Positions 12,622 through 22,668 of a stretch of DNA of 64,000 bases are shown here, piece by piece. A program made the position numbers and the translations under genes. The stretch spans positions 6,296 through 70,295 of the forward strand of contig QLIY01000475.1 in the NCBI GenBank assembly GCA_003260075.1. The letters are read 5' to 3'. The number at the start of each line of letters is the position of its first letter. Position 1 is the first letter of the stretch. Source of the stretch: Phallusia mammillata (taxonomy: Eukaryota > Chordata > Ascidiacea > Phlebobranchia > Ascidiidae). Below the pieces are notes generated by a model that worked only from the letters and a program-made list of their open reading frames with translations, ran no database searches and was not told the origin of the DNA.

Positions 12622-15600
12622 GGTCTGAACCACGAAACCTTAGACTTTTAACCAACGCAAAACGCTTATTACACATCTTGTGTGAAGTAAAGGCCAAAAA
12701 ACTTCAAAACAGATTTTGACTCATTTTAAAATTCTCATGATGTTATATACTGACACCTAGAGGTGGATATTTAATGTTTAATTTATCCGCTAAGTGACGC
12801 TATATTACCCTTCCAAGCCTCTCGAAAAGCGGCAAAATAATTTTCCTGATAAAGGCGAGTTGGTCGTTCGCTTTCTTCACTTTGGTTTGTTGCATGAAAA
12901 CTTCAACCGGAAGTCCCTCTCGTCTCTCACGGTCGGCCTGAAAATCGCGGTGCATTGTGGGAAATCATTCAGTTTCTATTCAAGGTAGAGCTACTAACAC
13001 AGGAACTCACATCACACACGGTTTGTTGAATACCGATGGAGGGCGTAAAAGCGCAGCTATTTTTAAAAAACAGTGAAAGTGGGATAAGGTTAGGAATTAA
13101 ATTTAACATAAACCACTAGGTTTTTAGGTTAATTTTATTGTAATATCCCTAAGTGCAGCATTTTTTACTCAAACTACAAGACAAACTCTAAAGGCAGCGG
13201 TTCTCAATCTTATACGGACCGCGTACCACCTGACAACTTTCTCTATCGCTGCGTACCACCTAAACCCTGTTTGAATGGATAGACCAAGAAATAGACCCAT
13301 TTTCTCGCCCTTGGCATATTTAACAATTTCAAAAGACTGTGCAAGACACGAGTTTCGCCCAAACCAGAGCTGATCAGTTGGGTCAGTTGAATAGCAATTT
13401 GAGATCGGACTTAAATTAAGTAGAGCAGTGGTTCTCAAACTGTGGTACTCGTGGTACAGTTTGAGAACCACAGGGGATAACCCGTACCTGAGAAAAAAAT
13501 TCGGCAAAGAGTCGATCGACCCAAACCTTTGACGTCTCCAGTGGGCGTACCTCATTGGAAATATCACAACATTTGATGAGGATTTTCTGCAGGGCGAGCA
13601 AATGTTCCGGTTTGTCGAAAGAAAATCCTTCCTCAAGTTTTTGATGAAAATCATCCAATATTTGATCGTGGATCGACATATCGGTGGCCAGTATCAATTG
13701 GGTCACGATCTATTCACGTAAACAATCGAACATAATGGTTATTTGTCCACTGATTATGACGTAACAATAAAACGATAGACTTTTGAAGATAAATAACTTC
13801 ATATAAAGCTGACACAATGGATTAGAATATGGAATAATTATGGATTAAGTCGTTACAAAGTGGAATATTTCTTTATTTCGCGAAGTAAGGACAGTGTGAA
13901 TTATGACGTAACAATCTTACATGTGACACTTCGTCGAATTGTGTTTGTGGGGGGGGGGGTTCATATAGCTGACACAATGGATTAGAATATGGAATAATTA
14001 TGGAATAAGTCGTTACGAAGTGGATTGTTTTTTTATTTCGCGAAGTAAGGACAGTGTGATTTATGACGTAACAATCTTACATGTGACACTTCGTCGAATT
14101 GTGTTTGTTCGAGGTTCCCGAATATATTGAGGTCGTTTGCTGAGAGTAGTTGGAATGCCACCGCACAATGGTGATGTTCTAGAGGGGAGCAGTTGTGATA
14201 CAAAACCGACAATTCGGTGTGTGCTTTCTCCTGGTATCTGCAAGATTGGATTGTTAGCTTGCATGTGAGGCAAAAGTCTAAACAAGTAATGTCTGAATTT
14301 CGCGATAAAAGCATAAAATTGAATGCTTGGTATAAACAACGAGCGTTTTGCCTTGAACTTTTGTCAAATTCAGCTGTACAATGCAGCTTGCACAAGAAAA
14401 TCTACAATAGGCGCATAGTTGTAATTCTTTGCCATCAGTTTGAACATCAACGATTGCGATAATTTCTTTTCAAAACATAGTGTCGACATGCCTTATACCA
14501 ACTTTTAGACGATTGAAAGCAAATAACCAGAAAACTAAACGGGTAAAATCGAAAGTTTTATTTCATGAACAACGTGCTTCTTGCTTGTTTAAGCAATAAA
14601 TTTTGTCAACCTGAGCTATTCAAAGCACCTTATACCAAAGAGTGAATGCTTGGTGACCGGCTGATTCGGTATAGCGCCTTCAATGGGCCTGGCGTACTGT
14701 GATTTATATCAAAGAGATTATGTCCAGGATGTTTCCCATAAGTTTAAACGTATTTTCGCTGGTGTTGTTCTAATTAAAAACCTTTTTCGAACGGTCTTAA
14801 CTATTTTTTCCCGTAAACAACAAAATTTTTGTTATTTTTTGTTTATTTTTGTTGTAAAAGTAGCAAAAACTCCCGTCAATTCGGTTATAAACACTGGTTT
14901 GCTTATTTTATCAGCAGTAACAAAATTTCATAACTTACAAGTTGTTGAGTCCTGGGTGGTCGAGATCATGACAAATACAAGCAACCAGCAATATCGTGAG
15001 TTGGAGGGTTGTCATGTATTTCATGAGCTTCAACTCATGGATCATGAAATACATCATCTGAGTCACGCAGAACGCATGACGAAAATTGTGAAAATAAACG
15101 TCTGTGATGTAATTCTGCTCGACCGCCACCTAGTGGAGAAACAATTGTTTAGAAAAACACACACGACATATAGTGGTCAAACACATACGACCTCTAGTGG
15201 CTAAACACACACACACACACACCTCTAGTGACATCTAGTGGTAGTGGTCATAAATTTTGTTAACACACCTTTCTAGCTAGTCGTTTATTACTAAAAGAAG
15301 TTACTAGTAAAGATTTCCAACCTTTTTGTGGTCGCGTACCACTTTAGGGCTACGCGTCGTTCCCGCGTACCACCTGCCGTCCTAATCTTGCAACAACATA
15401 GCAAGCGGAAAGCAATCCGGTGTTTTAAGCAACAAAAGTTTTACGTCGGAATAAGCGATTCAAATGCAAAATATGGAATAAATAACCAAAAGGTATTCGC
15501 GTACCACCGGTTGGGAACCACTGTCTTACTGGATAATGTTTGAGTTCGAATTGATTCTTTTTTATCGCAAACAGCTCATTACTTACTCAAATATAACATT

Positions 15601-16304
15601 GTTTGTCATTGAATAAATAAAACTCAATATTGTGTAGAATTAAGTTGTAAGACATACCAGCCATTTTTTGAGTTTGTTGTATGAGATGTCGAGTTCATTG
15701 GTTATCCCCAAATCCCCGAACATTAACATGATATAAGATACTAGCTCCTCCCGTTTGCATTTCCAAACATCGAACGACGGGGACCGGATCAGTTGTAACT
15801 TTGCCTGCGGAGAACAAAAGGTCGTTGGTTCGAAACCCAGGCAAACATAGGAAGAATAGACAAGCATTGAATCTATGTAGTCGAGTTTGAATAACAAACT
15901 TAGAAAGAAGAAGTGTTAAAAGAGCAAAAGGACGCTGGTTCGAACCCCATGCAAATACCGAGAAGTAAACACGATTTAATGTTTGTATTAGAGTTTGAAC
16001 GTTGAAACTTAGAAAGAAGAATTATGCCAATGGAGGATTAGTGATCAATTTGGTGTTTTGCTATTGTTAATTGCACAGAAAGCTGGTTTAGCTTGTAAAA
16101 TAAGCTTCCTCAACAATAAAACATCGTGCAAGCAACAAGTAAAACTAATAAACTTATGTGATCGAAACATTAATGGGAAAAATGGTATTGTTATAATGGT
16201 TGTTGTTGTCACAATTATAGTAATAACATGTTATTTGATGGTGAAAATAACGGCCCAAACAGACGTAAAAAGCGAGATACCTTATTTTTCAAACGTTTCG
16301 GCAA

Positions 16305-16380
<76 letters not shown>

Positions 16381-18019
16381 AGCATGTCGCTTTTTACATC
16401 TATTTGGGCAGTTATTTTCATCATAAAATAACATGTTAAAATTGTGTATTATTGTTGTGTTATTGTTATAAACTTGTGTTCTTTTTTTTAGACTCTCAGC
16501 TTTCCATCACCAAACCTGTTCTAACTTTTCATCGTTCCCCAACTTTTCAATAAACTCCGTCACCGCGTCCTCGAGTTTTTGCGCGCTCGCTGCAAGACAC
16601 AAAGAGGCTGTTTTGACGTCACAATACCAAAGCCGAATTACTGTATGACGTAACAAACCTTTTTTCGACATCGTTTGTCCAACTTTTCCCATTGTCGCGT
16701 TTCGAATGTGGCTGTGCTGATGAAAAATGAAATAAAAACAATAAACTAACAATTCTCGACAAACGCGGATTTGTTCACTTCAATGAGTTTATTTTTGATG
16801 TTGAAACTTGCAGACAGACGATTCAAATGTTTTACTTGGTTATAAAGTGCCGCAAAAACTATCAAGGCGTTTGAGTTTGCAAAGTTGGTTGAACCACCAC
16901 GACCACGTGACAACAATACATTATGGCTGGACACAGAGCGGGAGTTATGAACAATATCCGCTAGGTGGCAGCACCTTACTACAGCAAAACAGCTAATGTT
17001 ATGTTATTGCTGTAATGACTGGTGCAGAATAGTAACCGGCTTGAGATTGGGGCAAAAGTACAAACTTGGAAATTCGATTTACCAAGTAGAAATTGCGACA
17101 CAAATGTGGTCGTGCGTTGTAATAAATTCGCAGCAAACAATCACCAAGAAATACCCGCTAAATATTACCACGTTTCCCGACCAATTGAGCATTGTGGGTT
17201 TGGTTAACATTAAACAAACAAACAACGCAAGGTTCGAACCTGCGTCCTACAAACCACTCCGTCCTCGCTTCCAATTTTGTATTTCTCATCGTTCCCTCCA
17301 CAAGAATCTTCATCGCGCTGTCAGAAAAATTTGGGTTAATTGAGTAAAAGCTTCGGTAGTTGTTATTTACGTGGAGGGTCACGGCCACTGTTGTTGAAAT
17401 GTTGAATTTTTGATAGACCGTTTTTAAACTTGGAATATTTGCAAAACTGTTTCGGCTGCAAACCGGATCTAACGAAAAGCCAAAAAAGGGCCTTGGCGTT
17501 ATTTGTGGCCATAAATAAAACATTACATCAGCCGACGCGCTATAGGCAATGTAGGACCAAGGCTTCGTGCCAACCACATAATTAGAAACATTAAAGATAT
17601 TGGCGTTGCTTATCAAGAAGCCACGAAGCCAAAAAGCTGTTTCATACGTGGAAAACGTTGATATGTCTCAAACCAACTGGTTTAAACCAGAGATGCACCG
17701 AACCCACCCCAAAAGGTTCAGGCCGAAGCCGGATATTTGAACAAATTCGGCCGAATCAGGTCGAACGTAAGTTCCCTTTCTGATCGATGTTTTCAACTAA
17801 ATCTTGCGTTGCTGGTTTATGACACTCTAAAATCACTTCCTCAACGCGTAAGCTTTACTAAACTTCTGAAAGTTTGCAGAAAGCGTGGCTCGTATCTTTT
17901 AGACTTTTTGGTTAATTTATGATGTTTTATTTTGGCAAAATTGTCATTTGAGGCATCGATTTCGCACAATCAAAAAGTTCGGGCCGAAACCAAAACATTG
18001 GAAAACGGCATGTTCGGCC

Positions 18020-18066
<47 letters not shown>

Positions 18067-18271
18067 CGAAACTTTGGTGCATCACTAGTAACCACAATAT
18101 TTAAACTTCTACTTTAAACATTTCATCGCAGCAACTTACCGGTGGTCGAGGTTGATTTCTTGGAAGCCTGTTCCTTCTTCCTTCAGAAAACCCAGCGATC
18201 TTTTTCACAGCTTTGCTCACATTAAACAGAGCCTGTTTCGAGGTGTGCTGGATCGAAGAAGCGGTTCCCAT
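12318..18271 (-). CDS. PDE9-type 3',5'-cGMP phosphodiesterase, multi-exon
   Basis: The gene encodes a class I cyclic-nucleotide phosphodiesterase most like vertebrate PDE9A, which hydrolyses cGMP. Six exons chain without frame error: 15804-15658, 15129-14939, 14237-14081, 13709-13488, 12937-12809 and 12518-12318 (348 residues to the stop). They carry in order FDVW, the HNFRH metal/catalytic motif, CHDLDHPG, SPLEHHHCAVAF, ILATDM, CCDISNEVRP and the region NDQLAFIRKIILPLF, whose Gln aligns with the invariant purine-binding Gln. Upstream, exons 16692-16659 and 16589-16516 join in frame and supply an ATG, giving a 384-residue form. Further 5' candidates are about 17478-17254, whose sequence resembles the PDE9A N-terminal region, and 18271-18140 (MGTASS start). 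These two do not join in phase, so an exon is missing or they belong to alternative transcripts. A partial false copy of the third catalytic exon lies at 13912-13948 beside a G-run. Confidence 0.9.
12536..12620 (+). other. Long G-run (85)
   Basis: Lies in the last PDE9 intron only 16 bases beyond the acceptor of the final exon. On the coding strand it reads as C. No flank duplication is seen. Probably a sized gap. Confidence 0.65.
13195..13470. mobile_element. hAT-like remnants in a PDE9 intron
   Basis: CAGCGGTTCTCAAT at 13195 and CAGTGGTTCTCAAAC at 13427 are hAT-type ends, with GCGTACCACCT motifs between them. A short back-to-back inverted end, GTTTGAGAACCACAGG, follows. The piece appears to be one or two decayed copies within the intron between exons 13709-13488 and 12937-12809. 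Confidence 0.5.
13949..13959 (+). other. G-run between duplicated flanks
   Basis: Separates near-identical copies of about 150 bp (AGCTGACACAATGGATTAGA...), the left one including part of a PDE9 exon. Confidence 0.8.
15308..15523. mobile_element. hAT-like element in a PDE9 intron
   Basis: The right end GGTTGGGAACCACTG and a left end CCAACCTTTTTGTGG form the weak inverted pair seen in other CAGTGGTTCTCAA elements. GCGTACCACC repeats occur inside both ends. No coding capacity is present. Confidence 0.5.
15808..16021. repeat. Two adjacent tRNA-like SINE fragments
   Basis: Two related stretches, about 15810-15910 and 15920-16021, each contain a tRNA B-box-like GGTTCGAA-CCC and share a tail ending AACTTAGAAAGAAGAA. 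A further B-box-like GGTTCGAACCTGCG occurs at 17231. This fits tRNA-derived SINE fragments; no A box was identified with confidence. Confidence 0.4.
16236..16430. mobile_element. Palindromic element interrupted by a 75-G run
   Basis: The left arm (GTGAAAATAACGGCCCAAAC) is the inverted counterpart of the right arm (GGGCAGTTATTTTCATCAT), so the ends can pair over some 45 bp. The middle is replaced by G at 16305-16379. Related copies are at 20128-20326, 24325-24432 and 40725-40845, where the G-run is absent. Confidence 0.6.
16305..16379 (+). other. Long G-run (75) inside a palindromic element
   Basis: Replaces the loop of the element at 16236-16430. Confidence 0.65.
17690..18086. mobile_element. 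Inverted-repeat element with GATGCACCGAA ends
   Basis: The left end AGATGCACCGAA and the inverted right end TTTGGTGCATCACT bound about 400 bp rich in TTCGGCCGAA-like motifs. Ends of this type are common on non-autonomous hAT elements. A G-run at 18022-18064 lies inside the right arm and probably replaces internal sequence. Confidence 0.55.
18022..18064 (+). other. Long G-run (43) inside an inverted-repeat element
   Basis: Lies in the right arm of the element at 17690-18086. Confidence 0.65.
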
Positions 18272-18404
18272 GGCAACAGACGAAAAGTTCACCGAAATTT
18301 TCAAACGTTAAAAACTCTTTCTTTCTATAAGAAAAGCGAACAAATCAAAAAATACAAATACGTTACCATACTGGCAAATCAGCTAGTTTGGCAAAACCCT
18401 AAAG

Positions 18405-18503
18405 CAGTGGCGGGATTCAATTTTTTGTCAACCGGCTGATCTCATAAAAATTTCGTGAGACGGTTCTATAGAACCTGTGCGAACCGGCCGAATCCCACCA
18501 CTG
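18405..18503. mobile_element. hAT-like MITE, CAGTGGTGGGATTCA family, internally deleted
   Basis: It starts CAGTGGCGGGATTCAA and ends AATCCCACCACTG, flanked by CCCTAAAG and CCCTAAAT (7 of 8 bases matching). At 99 bp it is shorter than the full-length copies. Confidence 0.75.
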
Positions 18504-19366
18504 CCCTAAATTCTCCAAAAACGCTAAAGTCTGTTCTCGAATACACTTTGCCATATGAGTGTTGCGCGAATACTAACTCGCAACAAATGAATGGACTTAA
18601 AATAACGAATTTTGCGAAACAATCAACGCTGCTGTGACTGACAACTAACGTCATAATGGCACGTGTTTTTGTCATGTGACGTCACAAACATTCCCGTGCC
18701 AGTTGTGGATTGGTCTGCATATGGCACGTGATTAACCGACAGTGTTTTCCTCTTTGCTGGTTTAACACTTGATATATTTGATAAAAAGTTTATAACAAAC
18801 AAATAAATATTTATCGGACAATAAAATAAGTCTATTTGAAAGGCACAGTACACAATAGAAAGTGGACAATCACAAAACAGCTTCAAAATTGCTACATACT
18901 GATGGTTAAAACAAAACCGGATAACTTCATACACAAGTATTTTGAATTAGCATGAAAAAACACTTGTTCGTATCCAAAGGTGGATTTGCATTTGGGTTAA
19001 AATATTGTTGTTCGATAAATCTCCCATCTCCCCACACACAATTGTAGGTTGTTGTTCCTTAATCTTGAAAAATAGGTCACCTAAACACTTCACACACATG
19101 GCTTTGAAACTGATTAGGTACAACTTATCACATTGAAAAGGATCAGCCCCATGTTTTTCATTAAACATCATTTTAAAAAACAAGGATCATCATTTTAATG
19201 TTTCCGAACTTTAAGGGTTTTCTGCAAATGGAAACCGACTCCACGCAATGAAACAAAATGTTAATTAAAAAATCTAAATAGCACCACAATCCCCAACACA
19301 ATAATACACCGACCTACTCTAAAACACCTTGGTAGAATTAAACTATAAAAACATAACGAGATATTT

Positions 19367-19738
19367 CTATGTTGTTTCATCACTGGCAGAATCATGGGGT
19401 GAAGCAGAAGATATTGGTTGAGTAACTTTCACGTCTGTCAAAATATCTGCTGTACTGTCAACATTTTCATCAACAAAACCTGGTTTCTAAAAATAAAAAT
19501 GATTTTGATGGTCAATGATCCAAGCTTGCACCGTGGCATAAACCAACACAGTATATTTAAACTAGAGTCCCCAGCCCGTTGCTTGATGGATGTAGAGCAG
19601 TGGTTCTCAAACTTTTTTATTGTCGGGGCCAAATGATATTTTTTAAGTAAGTGGGAAGCCACAAAAAAACAAAAGGTTGATAAAATCACTAATGATTACT
19701 ACCTTGAAAGCTAAAATAGCAATGTTTGGTGATTTTCT

Positions 19739-19829
<91 letters not shown>

Positions 19830-21813
19830 AAATATATTTTGCCTACGCTGAAAATGTTGCACAGGCGAAACATATTACCGGTAATCTTAATGGATAAGTG
19901 GCGTAAACCAGTATTAAGTAGGTTAGTGACAAGTATTTCAGGGCACACCACAAAACACAAATATACCGGCGAATTGTTTAGAGCATTGGCCAACTCTTTT
20001 CTTGCTTGACGTAAAACAAACAACATCAGAAATATTCCAATTGCAATCTGAAAAAATAAGGTGATTTTATTTTTCGGCCAACATTAACCAAGTACAGAGT
20101 AAAACACCCAAAGCCCTCTTTATAAGTTTAATGGCGAAAATAACAGCCCATATAGATGCGACATGCTTGCACTCGTTTATAACCACTTGGGTCATGTGAA
20201 GGATATAAACGGGTGTAACTGATGTGGCCCCTCATATCACTGATGAAGGCATGAGCATGTGGCAAAAAGTTTGAAAAATAAAGCATGTCGGTTTTTATGT
20301 CTATTGGGGACGTTATTTTCACTATTAAACTTATGAACAGATTCGTATATAGTGTTCTAAAGCCTCTTGTGTGATCACCAAAAATATTTATGCAAATGTT
20401 TTTGACTTACTTGAATCAGAAACGAAACCATTCCTCCTGGGTTTTCCTGATTTATCAATTCTTGCATAGACCGAAAAGTTGAACCAATATAACAATTGAG
20501 TACCTGGGTTGGAAGGAGACCGATGCTTGATGCAAGCAAATAACGAAAAAGATTCATATTGGAAACCTGGAAAAAATACATTTGAAGATAAATATTGGCA
20601 CAGATAATTTGACAGAAAAACTGTACATGAATTTCACAGAAAAAGCACATATGAGGTTTAAAAAGTAGACCTAATATATATTGGCGACTGTTTCAAAAGA
20701 AAATGTTTTTGACATAACAAAAAAAGCAGAAACTAAACTTAGTTAATTGGATTGGAGAACTTGCTTAAATTTTTAATTAATAAATGTTAAAAATCTTACC
20801 GCAAAAAGTCCATTTTGAAATCCAAATGGAATAGGAGTTAACCTTGTCAATGCGATGACCTTGAACCCCGACGATCCGTCAATCACCTTTAAAATTGCCT
20901 CAATTTGGTCAAAATTTGAGCGTTGTTGAAGAGTTCCGAGAACCCACGATGAAAAATATTTTTTGCAAATGACATGGGAAGTTGAGATTCCGATTGTGAC
21001 GGAAATGATTACAACCGGAACTGCTGGCAAAAACCCATACAAGTAACCAGCAGCCAGGTTTAAAGGCAAGTAACCCCAGGCCATTGGGAAAGACACAATT
21101 GTGAAAAAAAGAACAAAAAAGCAAAGCAAAGTGGCCTGGCCCAAATCGTTAAGAAAGAGTAAAATTTGAATCAAAAGTTCGGAGTCCTGGGTGAAACTCC
21201 ACAGAATTAAACAAACCACAGTGATCAGGATAGAAATCCAAATGAGACAACATTGCTGCGTTCGACAACAAGCACAAAACCCACCAGAGGTGGCGCTCTG
21301 ACAAGCTGTCCCTCCATAGCAGCAGTGTAAAGTGTTACTGCTGGCATAAGTTGAGTTTTGACAAGTTGCTGGCAGGAACGCCACTGCACATGGAATAAAT
21401 GGATAACATAAAATATTTATGATACAACCTATAGTTGATTTGGTGCAGTCCATCGTCGAACATGTGCATGATCTGCATGTTTGAACTTGTCTCTGGCATA
21501 ACTGTGTAACACATGTGGAGCCGTTGTATTCAGCGGCATAAGCACCACAGAAACTCGGTCGCTCGTATGCCTGACCTTCCACATCCGTTGATGCTGGTTG
21601 ACGAGAAAGTTTTTGGCAAATGTTTTGCAAGGCTAAGGAAAGTTTTCCGCGCAGGAGTAACACACGATTTTCGGTTCCGTTACATCCATCTCTAATCCTA
21701 CTTTTCACAAAATCAATCATTGCTTCATTGCTCCATAAAGATTTTAGAGCAATATTTAAAATTTTAATTTGTGTCAATATGTGGTGCCTGTAAATGAAAC
21801 CAAGATATGTCAC
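19367..21813 (-). CDS. TMEM64-like multi-pass membrane protein (DedA/VTT family)
   Basis: The protein belongs to the TVP38/TMEM64 (VTT, SNARE-associated Golgi) family of multi-pass membrane proteins and is closest to TMEM64, which acts at the endoplasmic reticulum in vertebrates. Four coding exons join in phase: 21813-20800, 20566-20411, 20047-19967 and 19486-19367. Family signatures are visible: GWGYLPLNLAAGYLYGF-like sequence, the loop RLTPIPFGFQNGLFA, then LLASSIGLLPTQVLNCYIGS. The conserved hydrophobic core runs from about residue 200, after a Cys-rich stretch of about 100 residues. The tail is short, polar and acidic. The start is uncertain: the first Met of the open frame is used, but a TTTACAG acceptor lies just inside it, so an upstream exon or a trans-splice site is possible. 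It lies head to head with the TEX11-like gene. Predicted length is up to 456 residues. A G-run at 19741-19828 sits in the last intron. Confidence 0.9.
19741..19828 (+). other. Long G-run (88)
   Basis: In the last intron of the TMEM64-like gene; about 110 bp earlier lies a CAGTGGTTCTCAAAC hAT left end whose right end is missing, so the gap may hide the rest of that element. Confidence 0.65.
20128..20326. mobile_element. Palindromic element in TMEM64-like intron
   Basis: GCGAAAATAACAGCCCATAT on the left is inverted in ATGTCTATTGGGGACGTTATTTTC on the right (shortened here to the pairing core). The body includes CGGGTGTAACTGATGTGGCC and TGATGAAGGCATGAGCAT, which are shared with copies at 24325 and, in part, 40725. 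Confidence 0.6.
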
Positions 21814-22668
21814 TTAAATACAAGCAACAGTACAGAACTTAAACTAAAACAAAAGTTAAAATACTGAATCACATGTTTATATATTTTTTTAACTTGTTTT
21901 AATTCTTTCATCCACAATAAATTTATACTAGTAACTATTACAGTGCTACACAATGCAAACTTCCCTTGTGACTACAAAACCTGTAAGAAATTCCCATTAA
22001 TCACTTTGTAGGTTGTCATAGTTATTTCCATGATAAGATGAATAGGTAAACGCATTTCCCTTAAACACAGAAGCATTTTGGGCTAAAATCTATCGGAACA
22101 AATAAATTTTCCTGCATTTTGTAACAAACTGTGATTGTTGTGCAAAACTGCCAACACGTAAAAAATATACTTGTAAAAAAACATGCAAATCAAATTATTT
22201 TCTTCGATCCGGAAAAACAATGGCTGCTATTTACCAACTTCCTAAAACTTTTTGTTTGAAAACAAAACAGCGGGTTAAAAAAATTATACGTTTTCATCAA
22301 GGCCCAAGGGTCGACTTTTTCTGTTACAAAATCATGGCCTTGTCGTAAGTCCATATTTGTTCCAAAAACATTTTTGTCGTTTGGATTGTTTGTCCTTTTA
22401 GATTTTGGTGTTTGACTCTCCTATTTTTGCATGTCTTATATGATTTTATGTAAAAAAAACATTTACTCGACCAAAACATACCAGCCAGGCAAATTCATGA
22501 CCCTACTTAAATAGAATTCCAACTCATCCATTTTATTCCTTGTTTTTGGCGCCACGTGCGTGTTTTTTCAAAACAATAACAAAAACAAACTTCATCAATC
22601 TGGCTTAGACACCTTGGGCTTAAGCTAAATAAATTTGCTTCATCGTAAAACTTCGCGTCTAGAACAGT
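21814..22668. promoter_or_regulatory. Shared upstream region of divergent TMEM64-like and TEX11-like genes
   Basis: The two genes are transcribed away from each other with about 0.85 kb between predicted start codons. The interval is AT-rich with no recognised TATA box at a convincing distance. It may act as a bidirectional promoter or hold 5' non-coding exons of either gene. Inference from arrangement only. Confidence 0.35.

Noticed and set aside
12442-12697. Poly-proline and poly-glycine open frames over the long G-runs (also 16058-16431, 19643-20026, 27837-28210, 39086-39497, 58685-58873)
   Set aside because: They exist only because a G-run has no stop codon; the runs look like gap placeholders and the flanks are introns or repeats.
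13912-13948. Extra PDE9 exon copy
   Set aside because: It is the truncated left member of an unmerged pair around the run at 13949; the intact exon is at 14081-14237.
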